This document shows positions 28,733 to 38,921 of a stretch of DNA of 64,000 nt, piece after piece. Both the position numbers and the translations under genes were made by a program. Origin of the DNA: Bacillota bacterium (lineage in GTDB: Bacteria; Bacillota; Clostridia; Christensenellales; Aristaeellaceae); contig JAFADG010000016.1 in assembly GCA_023425025.1 (NCBI GenBank), positions 124,001 to 188,000 on the forward strand, given 5' to 3'. Numbering within the stretch: position 1 is the stretch's first letter; each line of letters opens with the position of its first letter. The notes under the pieces are model-generated. The model saw nothing but the letters and a program-made list of their open reading frames with translations, had not been told where the DNA came from and ran no database searches.

Positions 28733-28733
<1 letters not shown>
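26085..28733 (+). CDS. Exported membrane-anchored protein encoded with ABC exporter
   Basis: An 882-residue protein, function unknown. A signal peptide or first membrane segment (RILLAVACAMLLLIPISAMG) is followed by a Pro/Ala/Thr-rich linker, a beta-rich domain resembling Fn3/NEW3 modules (YMRDIPLTVTIENKGPDVEG) and a Rossmann-like glutamine-amidotransferase fold (LLVDGFDASTL, WLKAGGIVIVGGGA). Two membrane segments lie near residues 395-415 and 425-442 (IVPMIVLLVAYLLLAGVGCYLL and YMWFTVPVMALVCMLALYAI, each split by charged residues), and the rest is extracytoplasmic. ATG 26085 is close to GAGGAG; a TTG at 26106 with AAGGAG is an alternative. Its stop overlaps the ABC ATPase start (TAATG). It probably works with the exporter at the cell surface. 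Confidence 0.8.
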
Positions 28734-29664
<931 letters not shown>

Positions 29665-29668
<4 letters not shown>

Positions 29669-30597
29669 TGAACCCGATTCTGGCTTCCAGCGCGCTTCGG
29701 CGCATGCGCTCCATGCGCACGGTGATGATCTTTACCATCTATGGCGCGTTCATGCTGGTCTTTGCCATACTGAGCTCCCTTCAGGTGCTCAACCAAAAGA
29801 CCATGACCATCGGCAGCATGCGCCAGGGTATTGATTACTATATTTATGCTGTGGCGCTGCAGTTCATTATGATCCTGCTGGTGGCGCCGGGCATGACGGC
29901 AGGCGCCATCGCCGGCGAGCGGGAGCGGCAGACGCTGGATTTGATACTCGTCACCCATACCGGCGCGTTCGGTATTGCCCTTGGCAAGCTGCTGGAAAGC
30001 TTCGGCTTTGTGGCGCTGGTGCTGTTTTCCGGGCTGCCCATGCTCAGCGTGGTGCTGCTCTTTGGCGGCATAGGCCTTGCGCAGGTGCTGACCGTCATGC
30101 TGTTCATGCTGGTGTCGGCCCTGGGCGCTTTGAGCGTAGGGCTCCTGGCCTCCGCCATCTTCAAGCGCACGGCGGCGGCTACGGTGGTGGCGTACCTTTC
30201 GGTGTTTGCCATCGGCATCCTTACCCTGATTCCTACGATGATGAGGAATGAAGCGCTGGTGGCGCTGATGAACAATGGTCAGCAAAACATGAATAACCTG
30301 GATACGGCCGCGCTGTTTGCCATAATGCCCAAGCTGATGCTGCTAAACCCCGGCATCGGGCTTTTCTCCCTGATCGCCGATCAGACGGGCATTTTGGAGC
30401 GTACGTTTGGCATGCTTCCATCAGGCTATTCCTACTTCCAGCTGCTGAAGGTGGACTTTGGCTTTTTCGTCTGGGTGAACATGGGGCTGATGCTCGCGCT
30501 GTCGCTGGTGTTCATACTGCTGTCGGCCATCCTCATCCGGCCCCGCAGCATGCGCGTGCGCAAAACGGGGAAGGTGCAAAAGGAGTTGTCCGTATGA
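29665..30597 (+). CDS. ABC-2 family permease
   Basis: A 310-residue integral membrane protein with about six hydrophobic segments (for example VMIFTIYGAFMLVFAILSSL near the N-terminus, FIMILLVAPGMTAGAIAGE and LVFILLSAILIRP at the C-terminus). The segment MTAGAIAGERERQTLDLILVT is the conserved cytoplasmic loop of ABC-2 permeases that contacts the ATPase. ATG 29665 overlaps the ATPase stop (ATGATG); the second ATG at 29668 is equally possible. Its stop overlaps the next start (ATGA). It should form the membrane channel for the adjacent ATPase. Confidence 0.9.
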
Positions 30598-32120
30598 AAA
30601 GAAAGGTACAGCCGGATATACAAAAGGCATTGAAGCCGTTTCGCTTTCGGCTGCGCCTTGCAAACGCGGCGCTTGGCGGCTGCTGGGGAATGCTTGCAGC
30701 CGCCGCGGCCTGCGCTTTTTTAGCCGCGGCATCGTATTTCATTCCCATCGCCAAAGCCGCCCTGTACATGGCCTGGGCCGCGGCGGGAGCGCTGGTGCTT
30801 TTTGTGCTAATGGGCTTTTTAAAGCCTGTATCTATCCAGCGGGCCGCCAGGGCGGCGGATAAAGCCGGGCTTAGCGAACGGGCTGTCACGGCCCTCGACC
30901 TTGCGGGGGATTCGCCCATGGCAGCGATCCAGCGGGAGGATGCGCTCAAGCATATCCGTGCGCTGCCGCCAAAGGCTGCGCTGCCCATGCGCATATCCCC
31001 GCGGCCGCTGCTGGCGGCGGGGGGACTCGCCCTGGTGCTGGCGGCGGTGCTTCTGTTCATCCAAAACCCGCAGCATGCGGTGCTTAACCGGCAGAACGCT
31101 TTCCAAAAGGCCATGGCCCAAAAGGCCCAAACGGTGGATAAGGCGGCCGAGGAACTGGAAAAAGCGCCTTACACCAAGGAGCAGGTAAACGAACTGCGCA
31201 AGATGATGGGCGACCTGGCCTTGCAGCTTCGGGAAGCCAGGGAGCCCCAGCAGGCGTATCTTGCCATGGACAAGGCCCAGCGGAATCTGGAAGAATTCAG
31301 CCGCAACGCTTCAAACGCATCGCGGCAGGCGGCGGCCCAGGCCCTTGAGCAAAACGGCATGAAGGACATGGCCGAAGCCTTGAAAAAGGGCGATGCCCAG
31401 GCGGCGGCCCAGGCAGCAGCGCAGCTTGGCCAAGATAGCGCGTCCGCCCAGGCCCTTGCAAAGGCAGCGCAAGCCATGCCTGACGGCGCGCTGAAAGAAG
31501 CGGCTCAGGCCGCGGCCCAAGCTCTGCAAAGCGGCAGCGCGGCAAGCATTCAGGCCGCTTTGTCCAGCCTTTCCAGCGCCGCCCAAGGTACAGCCTCGGG
31601 CGCATTGACAGGGGATTTAAGCGCGCTTTTGTCTCAGCTTCGGGCAGGGGCCCAGGCTGCTTCCGCCTCCCAGTCCGGCGCGGGACAGGGGCAGGGCCAA
31701 GGCCAGGGCAGCGGCGGCCAGGGGAATGGCGGCGGCCAGGGCGGCCAGGGCCAGGGCGCCGGTTCCGGAGCGGGCAAGGGCAGCACCAATCAGGATGCCG
31801 GCGTGGGAAAGGGGCAGCAGTCATCTGGGGGACAGGGGGCCAGCGCTCCCGAATACAAACTGGGCCAGTATGAAACCATTTATGATCCGACCAGGCTGAA
31901 CGTGGGCGATGAAACCCATCAGGCAACCGGCCAGATGGGGGAAGGGGAATCCCAGCAGGTGCAATTGGACCCCGGCCTTGGCGACGCGTTTGGCCAGGTG
32001 CCCTACCATCAGGTGATCTACACCTACCAGGAGGCGGCCTCCAAAGCCGCCGAGCAGGCGCTGCTGCCGGAAGCCATTTTAAAGTGGGTGGACGGATATT
32101 TTCAATCATTGATCGATTAA
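30594..32120 (+). CDS. DUF4175-like membrane protein with Ala/Gln/Gly-rich region
   Basis: A 508-residue protein. Two adjacent membrane segments (about residues 24-45 and 50-72) and a third (about 138-156, LAAGGLALVLAAVLLFI) anchor an N-terminal region resembling DUF4175 proteins, which are often encoded with MoxR and VWA proteins. Residues 170-330 are an Ala/Gln-rich helical, probably coiled-coil, stretch. They are followed by a low-complexity Gly/Gln/Ser linker (about 350-420) and a conserved-looking end (YDPTRLN, YHQVIYTYQEAASKAAEQALL). The start overlaps the permease stop (ATGA). The topology suggests a long extracytoplasmic or cytoplasmic stalk; the function is unknown. Confidence 0.78.
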   Translation: MKRKVQPDIQKALKPFRFRLRLANAALGGCWGMLAAAAACAFLAAASYFIPIAKAALYMAWAAAGALVLFVLMGFLKPVSIQRAARAADKAGLSERAVTALDLAGDSPMAAIQREDALKHIRALPPKAALPMRISPRPLLAAGGLALVLAAVLLFIQNPQHAVLNRQNAFQKAMAQKAQTVDKAAEELEKAPYTKEQVNELRKMMGDLALQLREAREPQQAYLAMDKAQRNLEEFSRNASNASRQAAAQALEQNGMKDMAEALKKGDAQAAAQAAAQLGQDSASAQALAKAAQAMPDGALKEAAQAAAQALQSGSAASIQAALSSLSSAAQGTASGALTGDLSALLSQLRAGAQAASASQSGAGQGQGQGQGSGGQGNGGGQGGQGQGAGSGAGKGSTNQDAGVGKGQQSSGGQGASAPEYKLGQYETIYDPTRLNVGDETHQATGQMGEGESQQVQLDPGLGDAFGQVPYHQVIYTYQEAASKAAEQALLPEAILKWVDGYFQSLID

Positions 32121-32278
32121 TACCATTTCCAAACATTCATTGCCCGTCGTGCCAGTTCTTTTCGTGCGGAACTGCGTCGTTCTCCGCTCAACGTAGCGCG
32201 GCGTTGCCTCGCTCCGACTCCTGGTTCCACATCGAAAATCCCTTGGCACTTTGGAGTAATGAATGTTTTACAATAGTA
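32121..32278. mobile_element. MITE-like element with terminal inverted repeats
   Basis: A 158-base non-coding stretch directly after the preceding stop. Its ends form imperfect terminal inverted repeats of about 38 bases. The core AAACATTCATT (32131-32141) pairs exactly with AATGAATGTTT (32258-32268). Farther in, GTGCCA (near 32149) pairs with TGGCAC (near 32245). Both outer ends abut TA dinucleotides (32121-32122 and 32277-32278), as expected for Tc1/mariner/IS630-type insertion. It could alternatively be a large attenuator hairpin. It separates the ABC/DUF4175 genes from moxR. Confidence 0.5.
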
Positions 32279-32296
32279 TGACGGGAGGATACAATC

Positions 32297-33292
32297 ATGA
32301 CCACGGCCATGGAAGCGGGCAGGGAGCAAATTTTATCATTCCAGGGGAAGGTGGCCCGCATAAGGGAAGAAATCGGCAAGGAGATCGTGGGCCAGAAGGA
32401 TGTGGTGGACCACCTTTTGATGGCCCTGGTGGCGGGGGGCAACGTGCTGCTGGAGGGCGTGCCGGGCCTTGGCAAGACCAGGCTCGTCAAAGCCCTGGGC
32501 CGCGTGCTGAACCTTCCCTTTTCCCGCATACAGTTCACCCCGGATCTGATGCCGGCCGATATCACCGGCACCAACATCATCGTCAAGTCCGATATCGGCA
32601 ACGGCTTTTCCTTTCAAAAGGGGCCGCTGTTTTCCGCCATCGTGCTGGCGGATGAAATCAACCGCGCCACGCCCAAAACCCAGTCGGCTTTATTGGAGGC
32701 CATGCAGGAGCACAGCGTCACCGTGGGCGGCGTGACCCATAAGCTGCCCGAGCCGTACTTTGTGCTGGCCACGCAAAACCCCATCGAGCAGGAGGGCACC
32801 TACCCCCTGCCGGAGGCGCAGCTGGACCGGTTTCTATTTAAACTGATCGTGCCTTTTCCCACGCTTTCCGAGCTTGGCAGTATCATGGACATGACGGTAT
32901 CTGACGGCGCGCAGGAAGCGGAATCGGTGGCCGAGGGCGAAGACATTCTTTCGCTCCGAACGATTTCCCGGCAGGTGCCCGTGGCCAGGGCCGTGCAGGA
33001 GTTTGCTTTGAAGCTGGTGCTTAACACGCACCCGGAAATTGAAGAAAGCCCCGAAATCGCCCGCAAATACCTGCGCTTTGGGGCCAGCCCCAGGGCCGGC
33101 CAGGCCATATTGATGACCGCCCGGGTGCGGGCGCTGATGCACGGCCGCTACAATGTGGCCTTTGAGGATGTCCGCGCCGTGGCCCCGGCTTGCCTTCGCC
33201 ACAGGGTGGCATTGAACTTTGAGGGCCTGGCGGAAGGCCACACGGTGGACGGGCTGCTGAAGACCATCATGGATAGTCTGAAAACGGAGTAG
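32297..33292 (+). CDS. MoxR-family AAA+ ATPase
   Basis: A 331-residue AAA+ chaperone of the MoxR type, usually a partner of VWA proteins. Walker A is EGVPGLGKTRL (about residues 51-61), Walker B is LADEINRATPKTQSALLEAM, the sensor region is ATQNPIEQEGTYPLPEAQLD, and the C-terminal lid contains RFGASPRAGQAIL. ATG 32297 has GGGAGG about 9 bases upstream. It lies just after the MITE-like palindrome and 8 bases before the DUF58 gene, the standard MoxR-DUF58-VWA order. MoxR proteins are thought to remodel or insert metal into client complexes; here the client is probably one of the downstream VWA proteins. Confidence 0.93.
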   Translation: MTTAMEAGREQILSFQGKVARIREEIGKEIVGQKDVVDHLLMALVAGGNVLLEGVPGLGKTRLVKALGRVLNLPFSRIQFTPDLMPADITGTNIIVKSDIGNGFSFQKGPLFSAIVLADEINRATPKTQSALLEAMQEHSVTVGGVTHKLPEPYFVLATQNPIEQEGTYPLPEAQLDRFLFKLIVPFPTLSELGSIMDMTVSDGAQEAESVAEGEDILSLRTISRQVPVARAVQEFALKLVLNTHPEIEESPEIARKYLRFGASPRAGQAILMTARVRALMHGRYNVAFEDVRAVAPACLRHRVALNFEGLAEGHTVDGLLKTIMDSLKTE

Positions 33293-33300
33293 GTGCGCGC

Positions 33301-34167
33301 ATGCTGAGCGATCAAACCTTAAGCCGGCTGGATTCCCTGCGCATCGCCATGAAGGCCCAGGTGCGCGGCGGCGCCGGGGGCGTGCGCCGGTCCAGGGCGC
33401 TGGGCGACTCGGCGGAGTTTTCCGACTTTCGGGAATACGCCCCGGGGGACGACCCGCGCCGCATTGACTGGAACGCCTATGCCCGGTTCGACAAATTGTT
33501 TTTGAAGCTGTTCATGGAAGAGCAGGAGATGCATCTGACCCTCGTCCTGGATGCCAGCGCCTCCATGGGTTATGGCGAACCGAAGAAGTGGGACCTTGCC
33601 GTTGCGCTTTGCCAGATGCTGCTCTACTTGGCTGTGACCGGCGGCGACAGGGCCTCCGTTTGCGTGCTCAAGGGGGACAGGCTGCTCAAAAGCCCCGTGT
33701 ACGCGGGCAGGCAGGGCTACTCAAAAGGCGCGGCATATCTGGAAAGCGTCACCCCGGAGGGGGAAACGGCTTTAAGCCATGCTGTCGGCCGTGTGCCCCT
33801 TTCCGGCAGCCGGGGCATGTGCGTAGTTGTCAGCGACCTGTTTTCCAAAGACGGCAGCGAAAACGCGCTTTTGTCCCTGCAATATAGAAAGCAGCAGACC
33901 GCCCTTGTGCAGGTGCTGTCCAAAGAGGAAATGGAGCCGGAGATGAACGGGCCCCTCCGGCTTGTGGACGCCGAAGGCGCGCCGCCCATCGACGTGACGG
34001 TGAACGGAGAGCTTTTGCGCCTGTATCATAAGAATTTGAGCGCGTTTTTAAGCGGCACGCAAGGCTTTTGCCACCGCAGGGGCATACCGTACATGCTTTT
34101 GCGCTCGGACATGGAGCTCATGCGCGACGCGCTGCCGCATTTTATGCGCGGCGGCGTGATCGCTTAA
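33301..34167 (+). CDS. DUF58 domain protein
   Basis: A 288-residue cytoplasmic protein of the DUF58 family, which has a VWA-like fold. The diagnostic segment GDSAEFSDFREYAPGDDPRR continues into IDWNAYARFDKLFLKLF, and the MIDAS-like LVLDASASMGYG follows (about residue 80). No membrane segment is visible. It begins 8 bases after moxR and is followed 12 bases later by a BatA-like gene. DUF58 proteins accompany MoxR ATPases in many bacteria and probably act as adaptors. Confidence 0.92.
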   Translation: MLSDQTLSRLDSLRIAMKAQVRGGAGGVRRSRALGDSAEFSDFREYAPGDDPRRIDWNAYARFDKLFLKLFMEEQEMHLTLVLDASASMGYGEPKKWDLAVALCQMLLYLAVTGGDRASVCVLKGDRLLKSPVYAGRQGYSKGAAYLESVTPEGETALSHAVGRVPLSGSRGMCVVVSDLFSKDGSENALLSLQYRKQQTALVQVLSKEEMEPEMNGPLRLVDAEGAPPIDVTVNGELLRLYHKNLSAFLSGTQGFCHRRGIPYMLLRSDMELMRDALPHFMRGGVIA

Positions 34168-34179
34168 GGAGGGAAAAGG

Positions 34180-35976
34180 ATGCAATGGCTTTATCCGGCG
34201 GGCGGCTGGGCGTTTTTGGGGCTTGCCGCCGTGCTGGCTTTGTATATCCTTCGCCGGGAATACCGTGAGTTTCCCATATCCAGCACGTATCTTTGGCAAA
34301 AAACGCTGCAGGACCAAACGGCCAGCAAGCCCTTTCAGCGCTTGAAAAGCAATCTTCTGATGTTCTTGCAGCTGCTTGCGGTACTTTTGCTCGCTCTCTC
34401 CCTCCTTCGGCCCCTGCTGCCCGGCCAGCAGGAGGGCGGCGAGACGGTGATGATCTTTGATTTATCCTTAAGCATGCAGACAGAAACCATCGGGCTCAGC
34501 CGCATCGACCGTGCGGTGAATGAAGCCGGCCGCATGGTGGACGGCATGGGCGCCGGCGACAAGGTGACGATACTGACCGCCGGTACGACGGTGAAGAACC
34601 TTCTGTCCCGGTCGGGGGACAAACAGGCGTTATGGAATGTGCTTCGGTCCATACAGGCGGAAAACGGCCCGGCCGATGTAAATGGGGCGCTGTCCCTGGC
34701 CAAGGCCATGGGCCGGGAGATCGAGGATCTGAACATCATCCTGTATTCCGATGATTACGACGGTAGCGTGGAAGACGTTCAATTTGTGGCGGCCGGAGCG
34801 GGGGCCATGAACCGCGGTATTACATCGTTGACCGCCGCCCGGCAGGAAAATGGCGTGGCCGCCCTGGCCCGCATCGCCAACTATGGCCAAGCCGCTACGG
34901 TGACGGTGGAGTGCTATGCCGACGGGCTGCTCAGCGATGTCCGCACGGCCGAGCTTTTGGAAGGAGGCACAGCCGGCGTGCGCTTTGACCTGCCGGCGGG
35001 AGCTGTTGAAATATGGGCCAGGATCGTGGAAAGCGACGGGCTTGCGGCGGACAACATCCGCTACGCCGCCCTTCGGGATCTAAGCAGTCAAAAGATCGTG
35101 CTGATCGGCCGGGATAACATTTTTCTGGAAAAGGCCTTTTTGCAGCGTGGAAATATTGCGCTTGTGCGCGCCACAGCGGCGGATGCCGCGTCCATTTTAG
35201 ATGCCGGCCTGTTTGTGTACGACGGGGTGATGCCCGATCCCCTGCCGGCGCATGGCGCACTTTTGATTGTGCAGCCCAAGTCGCCTGTTTTTTCGATCAC
35301 ACCCGGGGAAAAAAAAGAACCAGAATACGCCTTGCGTCTATCTCCCGATACGTTTGCCGCGCAGTTTGCCGATCATGTTTCCTTCTCTGATGTTTTGGTC
35401 AAGCAATACGCGCCGCTTTCAGGCGGGCAGCCGGTGTTGACAAGCGGCGGCGATACGCTCATCACCGCCGGGGAGGAAAGCGGACGCCGCTACATGGTCA
35501 TGAGCTTTGACATGCATGAAAGCAACTGGGTCATGAAATACGACTTTCCTATCTTTATGATGCACGCGCTCAATTACCTGATGCCTGATACGCTCGGCGA
35601 TGTGCGGGATGCCCTGTGCGGCGATATCCTGACCCTTCACCTGGACGGGCGGGCGGCCTCCGCCAGCGTGGTTTCGCCTGACGGTACAGCCCACACCATT
35701 GCGCCGCCCTATCCGGCGCTGCCCTTTGCCGGGACGGATGCGCCGGGCATCTATACTCTTTCGCAGGTCATGGTGCAGGGGGAGAAAGCGGACGCTCCCT
35801 TTGCGGTAAACGTGCCTGTGTCGGAAAGCGACGTACGGTTCGTTGCGCAAAGCACAGGTGCTCAAAAGGCGCAGGGCGGCATTCAATACTACGGCCTGGA
35901 ACTGACCAGCCTTTTGCTCTTTGCATTGCTGGCATTTATGATGGCGGAATGGTGGGTGAGCTGCCGTGCGGGTTGA
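34180..35976 (+). CDS. BatA-like membrane protein with VWA domain
   Basis: A 598-residue protein. Two N-terminal membrane segments (WAFLGLAAVLALYIL, and FLQLLAVLLLALSLLRPLL near residues 62-80) are followed by a VWA domain whose MIDAS reads FDLSLSMQTE (about residue 92). A later beta-rich region resembles the PF07584-type BatA arrangement, and a C-terminal membrane helix (LTSLLLFALLAFMMAEWWV) closes the protein. It follows DUF58 by 12 bases with AGGAGGG upstream of the ATG, and its end overlaps the next gene by 11 bases. Such proteins bind metal-dependent ligands at the membrane; the client is unknown. Confidence 0.88.
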   Translation: MQWLYPAGGWAFLGLAAVLALYILRREYREFPISSTYLWQKTLQDQTASKPFQRLKSNLLMFLQLLAVLLLALSLLRPLLPGQQEGGETVMIFDLSLSMQTETIGLSRIDRAVNEAGRMVDGMGAGDKVTILTAGTTVKNLLSRSGDKQALWNVLRSIQAENGPADVNGALSLAKAMGREIEDLNIILYSDDYDGSVEDVQFVAAGAGAMNRGITSLTAARQENGVAALARIANYGQAATVTVECYADGLLSDVRTAELLEGGTAGVRFDLPAGAVEIWARIVESDGLAADNIRYAALRDLSSQKIVLIGRDNIFLEKAFLQRGNIALVRATAADAASILDAGLFVYDGVMPDPLPAHGALLIVQPKSPVFSITPGEKKEPEYALRLSPDTFAAQFADHVSFSDVLVKQYAPLSGGQPVLTSGGDTLITAGEESGRRYMVMSFDMHESNWVMKYDFPIFMMHALNYLMPDTLGDVRDALCGDILTLHLDGRAASASVVSPDGTAHTIAPPYPALPFAGTDAPGIYTLSQVMVQGEKADAPFAVNVPVSESDVRFVAQSTGAQKAQGGIQYYGLELTSLLLFALLAFMMAEWWVSCRAG

Positions 35977-38701
35977 ACTTTCGCAGCCGTTTTTGCTGCT
36001 TTTGATCCCGGTATTGTTTTTACTGTCCTTCTTCGTGTATAAGAAATACTCGTTTCGGAAAATTCGGGGCAACAGCCATGCCATCCTGGTGCTGGCCCTG
36101 CGCTTTTTGGTCATTGCCGTCACTGTTCTGGCGCTGTCTTCCCCATCTGTTTTAAAGGCTTCCAACCAGGCTGCCACCTGGGTGCTGCTGGACGTATCCG
36201 ACTCCACCCTCCCCCAAAGGAATGAGATGGAGGCCGCGGTCAACGCGGGTATTGCGGCCGCGCCCGGTGACCTTTCCGTGGGCGTCATCGCCTTTGGCGC
36301 CGATGCCATGGTGGAAAAGCCGCTGGCCACGGGGGCTTCCTTTGCCCATGCCGAAACCTCCGTCGATCCCAAGCGCAGCGACGCGGAGAAAGCGCTGAAG
36401 CTGGCCGAGGCGCTGCTGCCCTCCGACGCGGCGGGGCGCATGATGCTGCTCAGCGACGGACAAATTGCCGATGTGACCGCCCAGGCCGCGCTGCTTTCCG
36501 CCCGCGGCATCGCGGTGGATGTGATGAAGGTGTCCGCCAGCCAAAAGGCCGACGCCCAGGTGACGCGGCTTTCCCTTCCCTCCAGGGCCTTTGAGGGGCA
36601 AGATTACCAGGTTACCGTGACCATGGACGCAACAGCGGATACCCATGGCACCCTGGTTCTGTATGCAAACCGCCAGCCGGTGCAAAAGCGGGAGGTGACG
36701 CTGCGCCGGGGGGAAAACACCATCGTGTTCCAGGATACCGCCAAGGCCGCCGGCGTCGTGACCTATGAGGCGCAATTGATTGCCGACGGCGATGAGCAGA
36801 CCCGCAACAACCGCATGGGCGCGTATATGGCCGTGCAGGGCAAGCCCACCGTTTTGGTGGTGGAGGGCGTTGATAACGGCGGCCGGGAATTGCGCAAGCT
36901 GATGGACGCGGCTAAAATGCAGTACGAGGTCATCACGCCCGGCCGCCTGCCGGAAGACGGTCAAACCCTGCGCCGGTTTGAGGCAGTGGTTTTTGTGAAT
37001 GTGGATGCCGATGACGTATCCCAAAACGCGCTGGCCGCGCTGGATGATTATGTGAAGGTGCTGGGCAGGGGGCTTGTGGTGATCGGCGGCGACCGGAGCT
37101 ATGCCCTGGGCGGGTACCGCGGCAGCAAGCTGGAAGAAATGCTGCCCGTGACCATCGATGTGCGCAACCAAATGGAGCTGCCCTCCCTGGCGCTTATACT
37201 GGTCATCGACAAATCCGGCTCCATGACTGGCGCGCAGTTTGGCGCAACGCGCCTGGAGGTGGCCAAGGAGGCCGCCATGCGCGCCGTGGAGGTGCTGACG
37301 GGCAAAGACCAGGTAGGCGTCATCGCCTTTGACGACGCGGCCAAGTGGGTGGTCCCCCTGGGCAGCGCAGGCGATATCGCCGCTGTGCAGCAGGCCATCG
37401 GCACCATCCGCCCCGGCGGGGGCACGGCCTTTTATACACCGCTGGCCGAGGCATTGGACTCCCTGTCGAGTGCCGACGCAAAATTAAAGCATGTGATCTT
37501 TTTGACCGACGGCGAAGCCGGGGACAACGGTTATGACATACTGGTGCAGCGCATGGCGGACAACGGCATTACCATGACCACCGTGGCCGTCGGCACTGGT
37601 GCGAACGTGCGGGTGCTCTCCCGCCTGGCGGAGATTGGCGGAGGTCGGACCTACACCGCCGGGGAGTTTGACAACCTGCCCAAGATATTTACCAAGGAAA
37701 CCTTTCTGGCCACCGGTTCTTATGTGCAAAACCGTATCTTCACCCCGGTGATCACCCAAAACACGCAGTTGACGGACTACCCGGGCTTTCCCACCTTGGG
37801 CGGGTATCTGGCGGCCACGGAAAAGCCCCTGGCGAACATCTCCATGGTGTCGGACAGGGAGGACCCCATTCTGGCCTGGTGGCAGTATGGCGCGGGCCGG
37901 GTGTTGGCGTGGACCAGCGACAGCCAGGGCGCCTGGACGGGCAGGTTTTTGAGCTGGGATCAGGCAGTGTCCTTCTTTACGGGGCTGATCACCCATGTGC
38001 TGCCCGATGAAAGCCAGGAAGGCGATTTGCAGGTCAAGGTGGAGGGAGCCCAGGCGAAGGTGCGCTATCAGCTGCCTTCCGGCATCGCGGCGGAAGACAA
38101 CGTTCAAACCACGGCTTACGCCCTGCTGCCCGACGGCACGCAGGCGGAGGCGGACCTGATTGAAACGGAGCCCGGCGTGTATGAGGGCAGCCTGGCAACC
38201 GATCAGCAGGGGGCCTATGCCATCCGTATCGAGCAGGTAAAGGATGGGCAAAAGGTACGGCAGCTGGAGGGCGGCGCGGTGGTCGCCTACTCCCAGGAGT
38301 ATGATGTAAGCAGGCAGTTCAGCGGCCAGGCCTTGGAAACCCTCGCCCGCCTGACCGGCGGCAGGGTCATTGACGACCCGGGGCAAATGTTTGCCGCCAG
38401 GGGGTCAACGGCCGAGACGCGGCTTGCGCTGCGCACCGCGCTTTTGTGGACGGCCCTTATGCTGTTTTTGCTGGATATCGCCCTGCGGCGCCTTGCCTTT
38501 GACAGGACGCTTCAAAAAGCGTTTGCTACAGCGCGGGATAAGGCCATAACTGCGCAGGCGCAAAGGCGCGAGGCGGCGACAGCGAAAAAGGCGGAAAGGC
38601 CCTTGAAGCCAGGCAAGAAAAAGGACGCCCCCGTGGCCGTTTCCGCCACCGGTATGGCGGATAGCTTGTTAAAGGCACGGGAGCAGAAAAAGCATCTGTA
38701 A
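35966..38701 (+). CDS. Large VWA / glutamine-amidotransferase-like membrane protein
   Basis: A 911-residue protein. Two N-terminal membrane segments (LLLLIPVLFLLSFFVY and ILVLALRFLVIAVTVLAL) precede a degenerate VWA region (WVLLDVSDSTLPQ). A glutamine-amidotransferase-like fold follows (VLVVEGVDNGGRE to GLVVIGGDRSYALGGY, about 290-390), then an intact VWA domain with MIDAS VIDKSGSMTG (about 415) and TDGEAGDNG. A C-terminal membrane helix (LWTALMLFLLDIAL) is followed by a basic cytoplasmic tail rich in Lys and Ala. GTG 35966 overlaps the preceding gene and is the only good start. It is the last gene of the set. Similar proteins are annotated as VWA/GATase1-like proteins without a known role. 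Confidence 0.88.
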   Translation: MRVELSQPFLLLLIPVLFLLSFFVYKKYSFRKIRGNSHAILVLALRFLVIAVTVLALSSPSVLKASNQAATWVLLDVSDSTLPQRNEMEAAVNAGIAAAPGDLSVGVIAFGADAMVEKPLATGASFAHAETSVDPKRSDAEKALKLAEALLPSDAAGRMMLLSDGQIADVTAQAALLSARGIAVDVMKVSASQKADAQVTRLSLPSRAFEGQDYQVTVTMDATADTHGTLVLYANRQPVQKREVTLRRGENTIVFQDTAKAAGVVTYEAQLIADGDEQTRNNRMGAYMAVQGKPTVLVVEGVDNGGRELRKLMDAAKMQYEVITPGRLPEDGQTLRRFEAVVFVNVDADDVSQNALAALDDYVKVLGRGLVVIGGDRSYALGGYRGSKLEEMLPVTIDVRNQMELPSLALILVIDKSGSMTGAQFGATRLEVAKEAAMRAVEVLTGKDQVGVIAFDDAAKWVVPLGSAGDIAAVQQAIGTIRPGGGTAFYTPLAEALDSLSSADAKLKHVIFLTDGEAGDNGYDILVQRMADNGITMTTVAVGTGANVRVLSRLAEIGGGRTYTAGEFDNLPKIFTKETFLATGSYVQNRIFTPVITQNTQLTDYPGFPTLGGYLAATEKPLANISMVSDREDPILAWWQYGAGRVLAWTSDSQGAWTGRFLSWDQAVSFFTGLITHVLPDESQEGDLQVKVEGAQAKVRYQLPSGIAAEDNVQTTAYALLPDGTQAEADLIETEPGVYEGSLATDQQGAYAIRIEQVKDGQKVRQLEGGAVVAYSQEYDVSRQFSGQALETLARLTGGRVIDDPGQMFAARGSTAETRLALRTALLWTALMLFLLDIALRRLAFDRTLQKAFATARDKAITAQAQRREAATAKKAERPLKPGKKKDAPVAVSATGMADSLLKAREQKKHL

Positions 38702-38767
38702 GGGTGCGGTGATGTTATTTTGAAGTGAGCAGCCTTTCATCCCTTGACTGTGGAGAACCGATGCTCC

Positions 38768-38797
38768 GCGGGCGATTGATAATCGCCCGCCTGTACA
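38768..38797 (+). repeat. REP-like palindrome, copy 4
   Basis: GCGGGCGATTGATAATCGCC followed by CGCCTGTACA, identical over 30 bases to the copy near 25.86 kb. The rest of the 38702-38878 gap shows no gene; a TATAAT-like AT-rich patch at 38819-38830 has no convincing -35. Confidence 0.7.
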
Positions 38798-38878
38798 TGG
38801 GGCATCTGCATTGCCTTTGTATAATTGATTGCTGCTCTATTGATGACTTGGTTATGCAAACCAGGCTAAAGACAAAAC

Positions 38879-38910
38879 AAGGGCTGCCGCGTTCATTTGC
38901 GGCAGCCCTT
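38879..38910. terminator. Bidirectional terminator between VWA and sugar operons
   Basis: A perfect 12-bp stem AAGGGCTGCCGC (38879-38890) with GCGGCAGCCCTT (38899-38910), with T-rich tails on both strands (TTTTCCC on plus, GTTTTGTC on minus). It lies 11 bases past the minus-strand binding-protein stop and would also stop plus-strand transcription. Confidence 0.85.
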
Positions 38911-38921
38911 TTCCCTAGGGG

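Noticed and set aside
31677..31850. GGCCAGGGC-type direct repeats that look like a tandem array
   Set aside because: They encode the Gly/Gln-rich linker of the DUF4175-like protein in one continuous frame; low-complexity coding, not a CRISPR or VNTR element.
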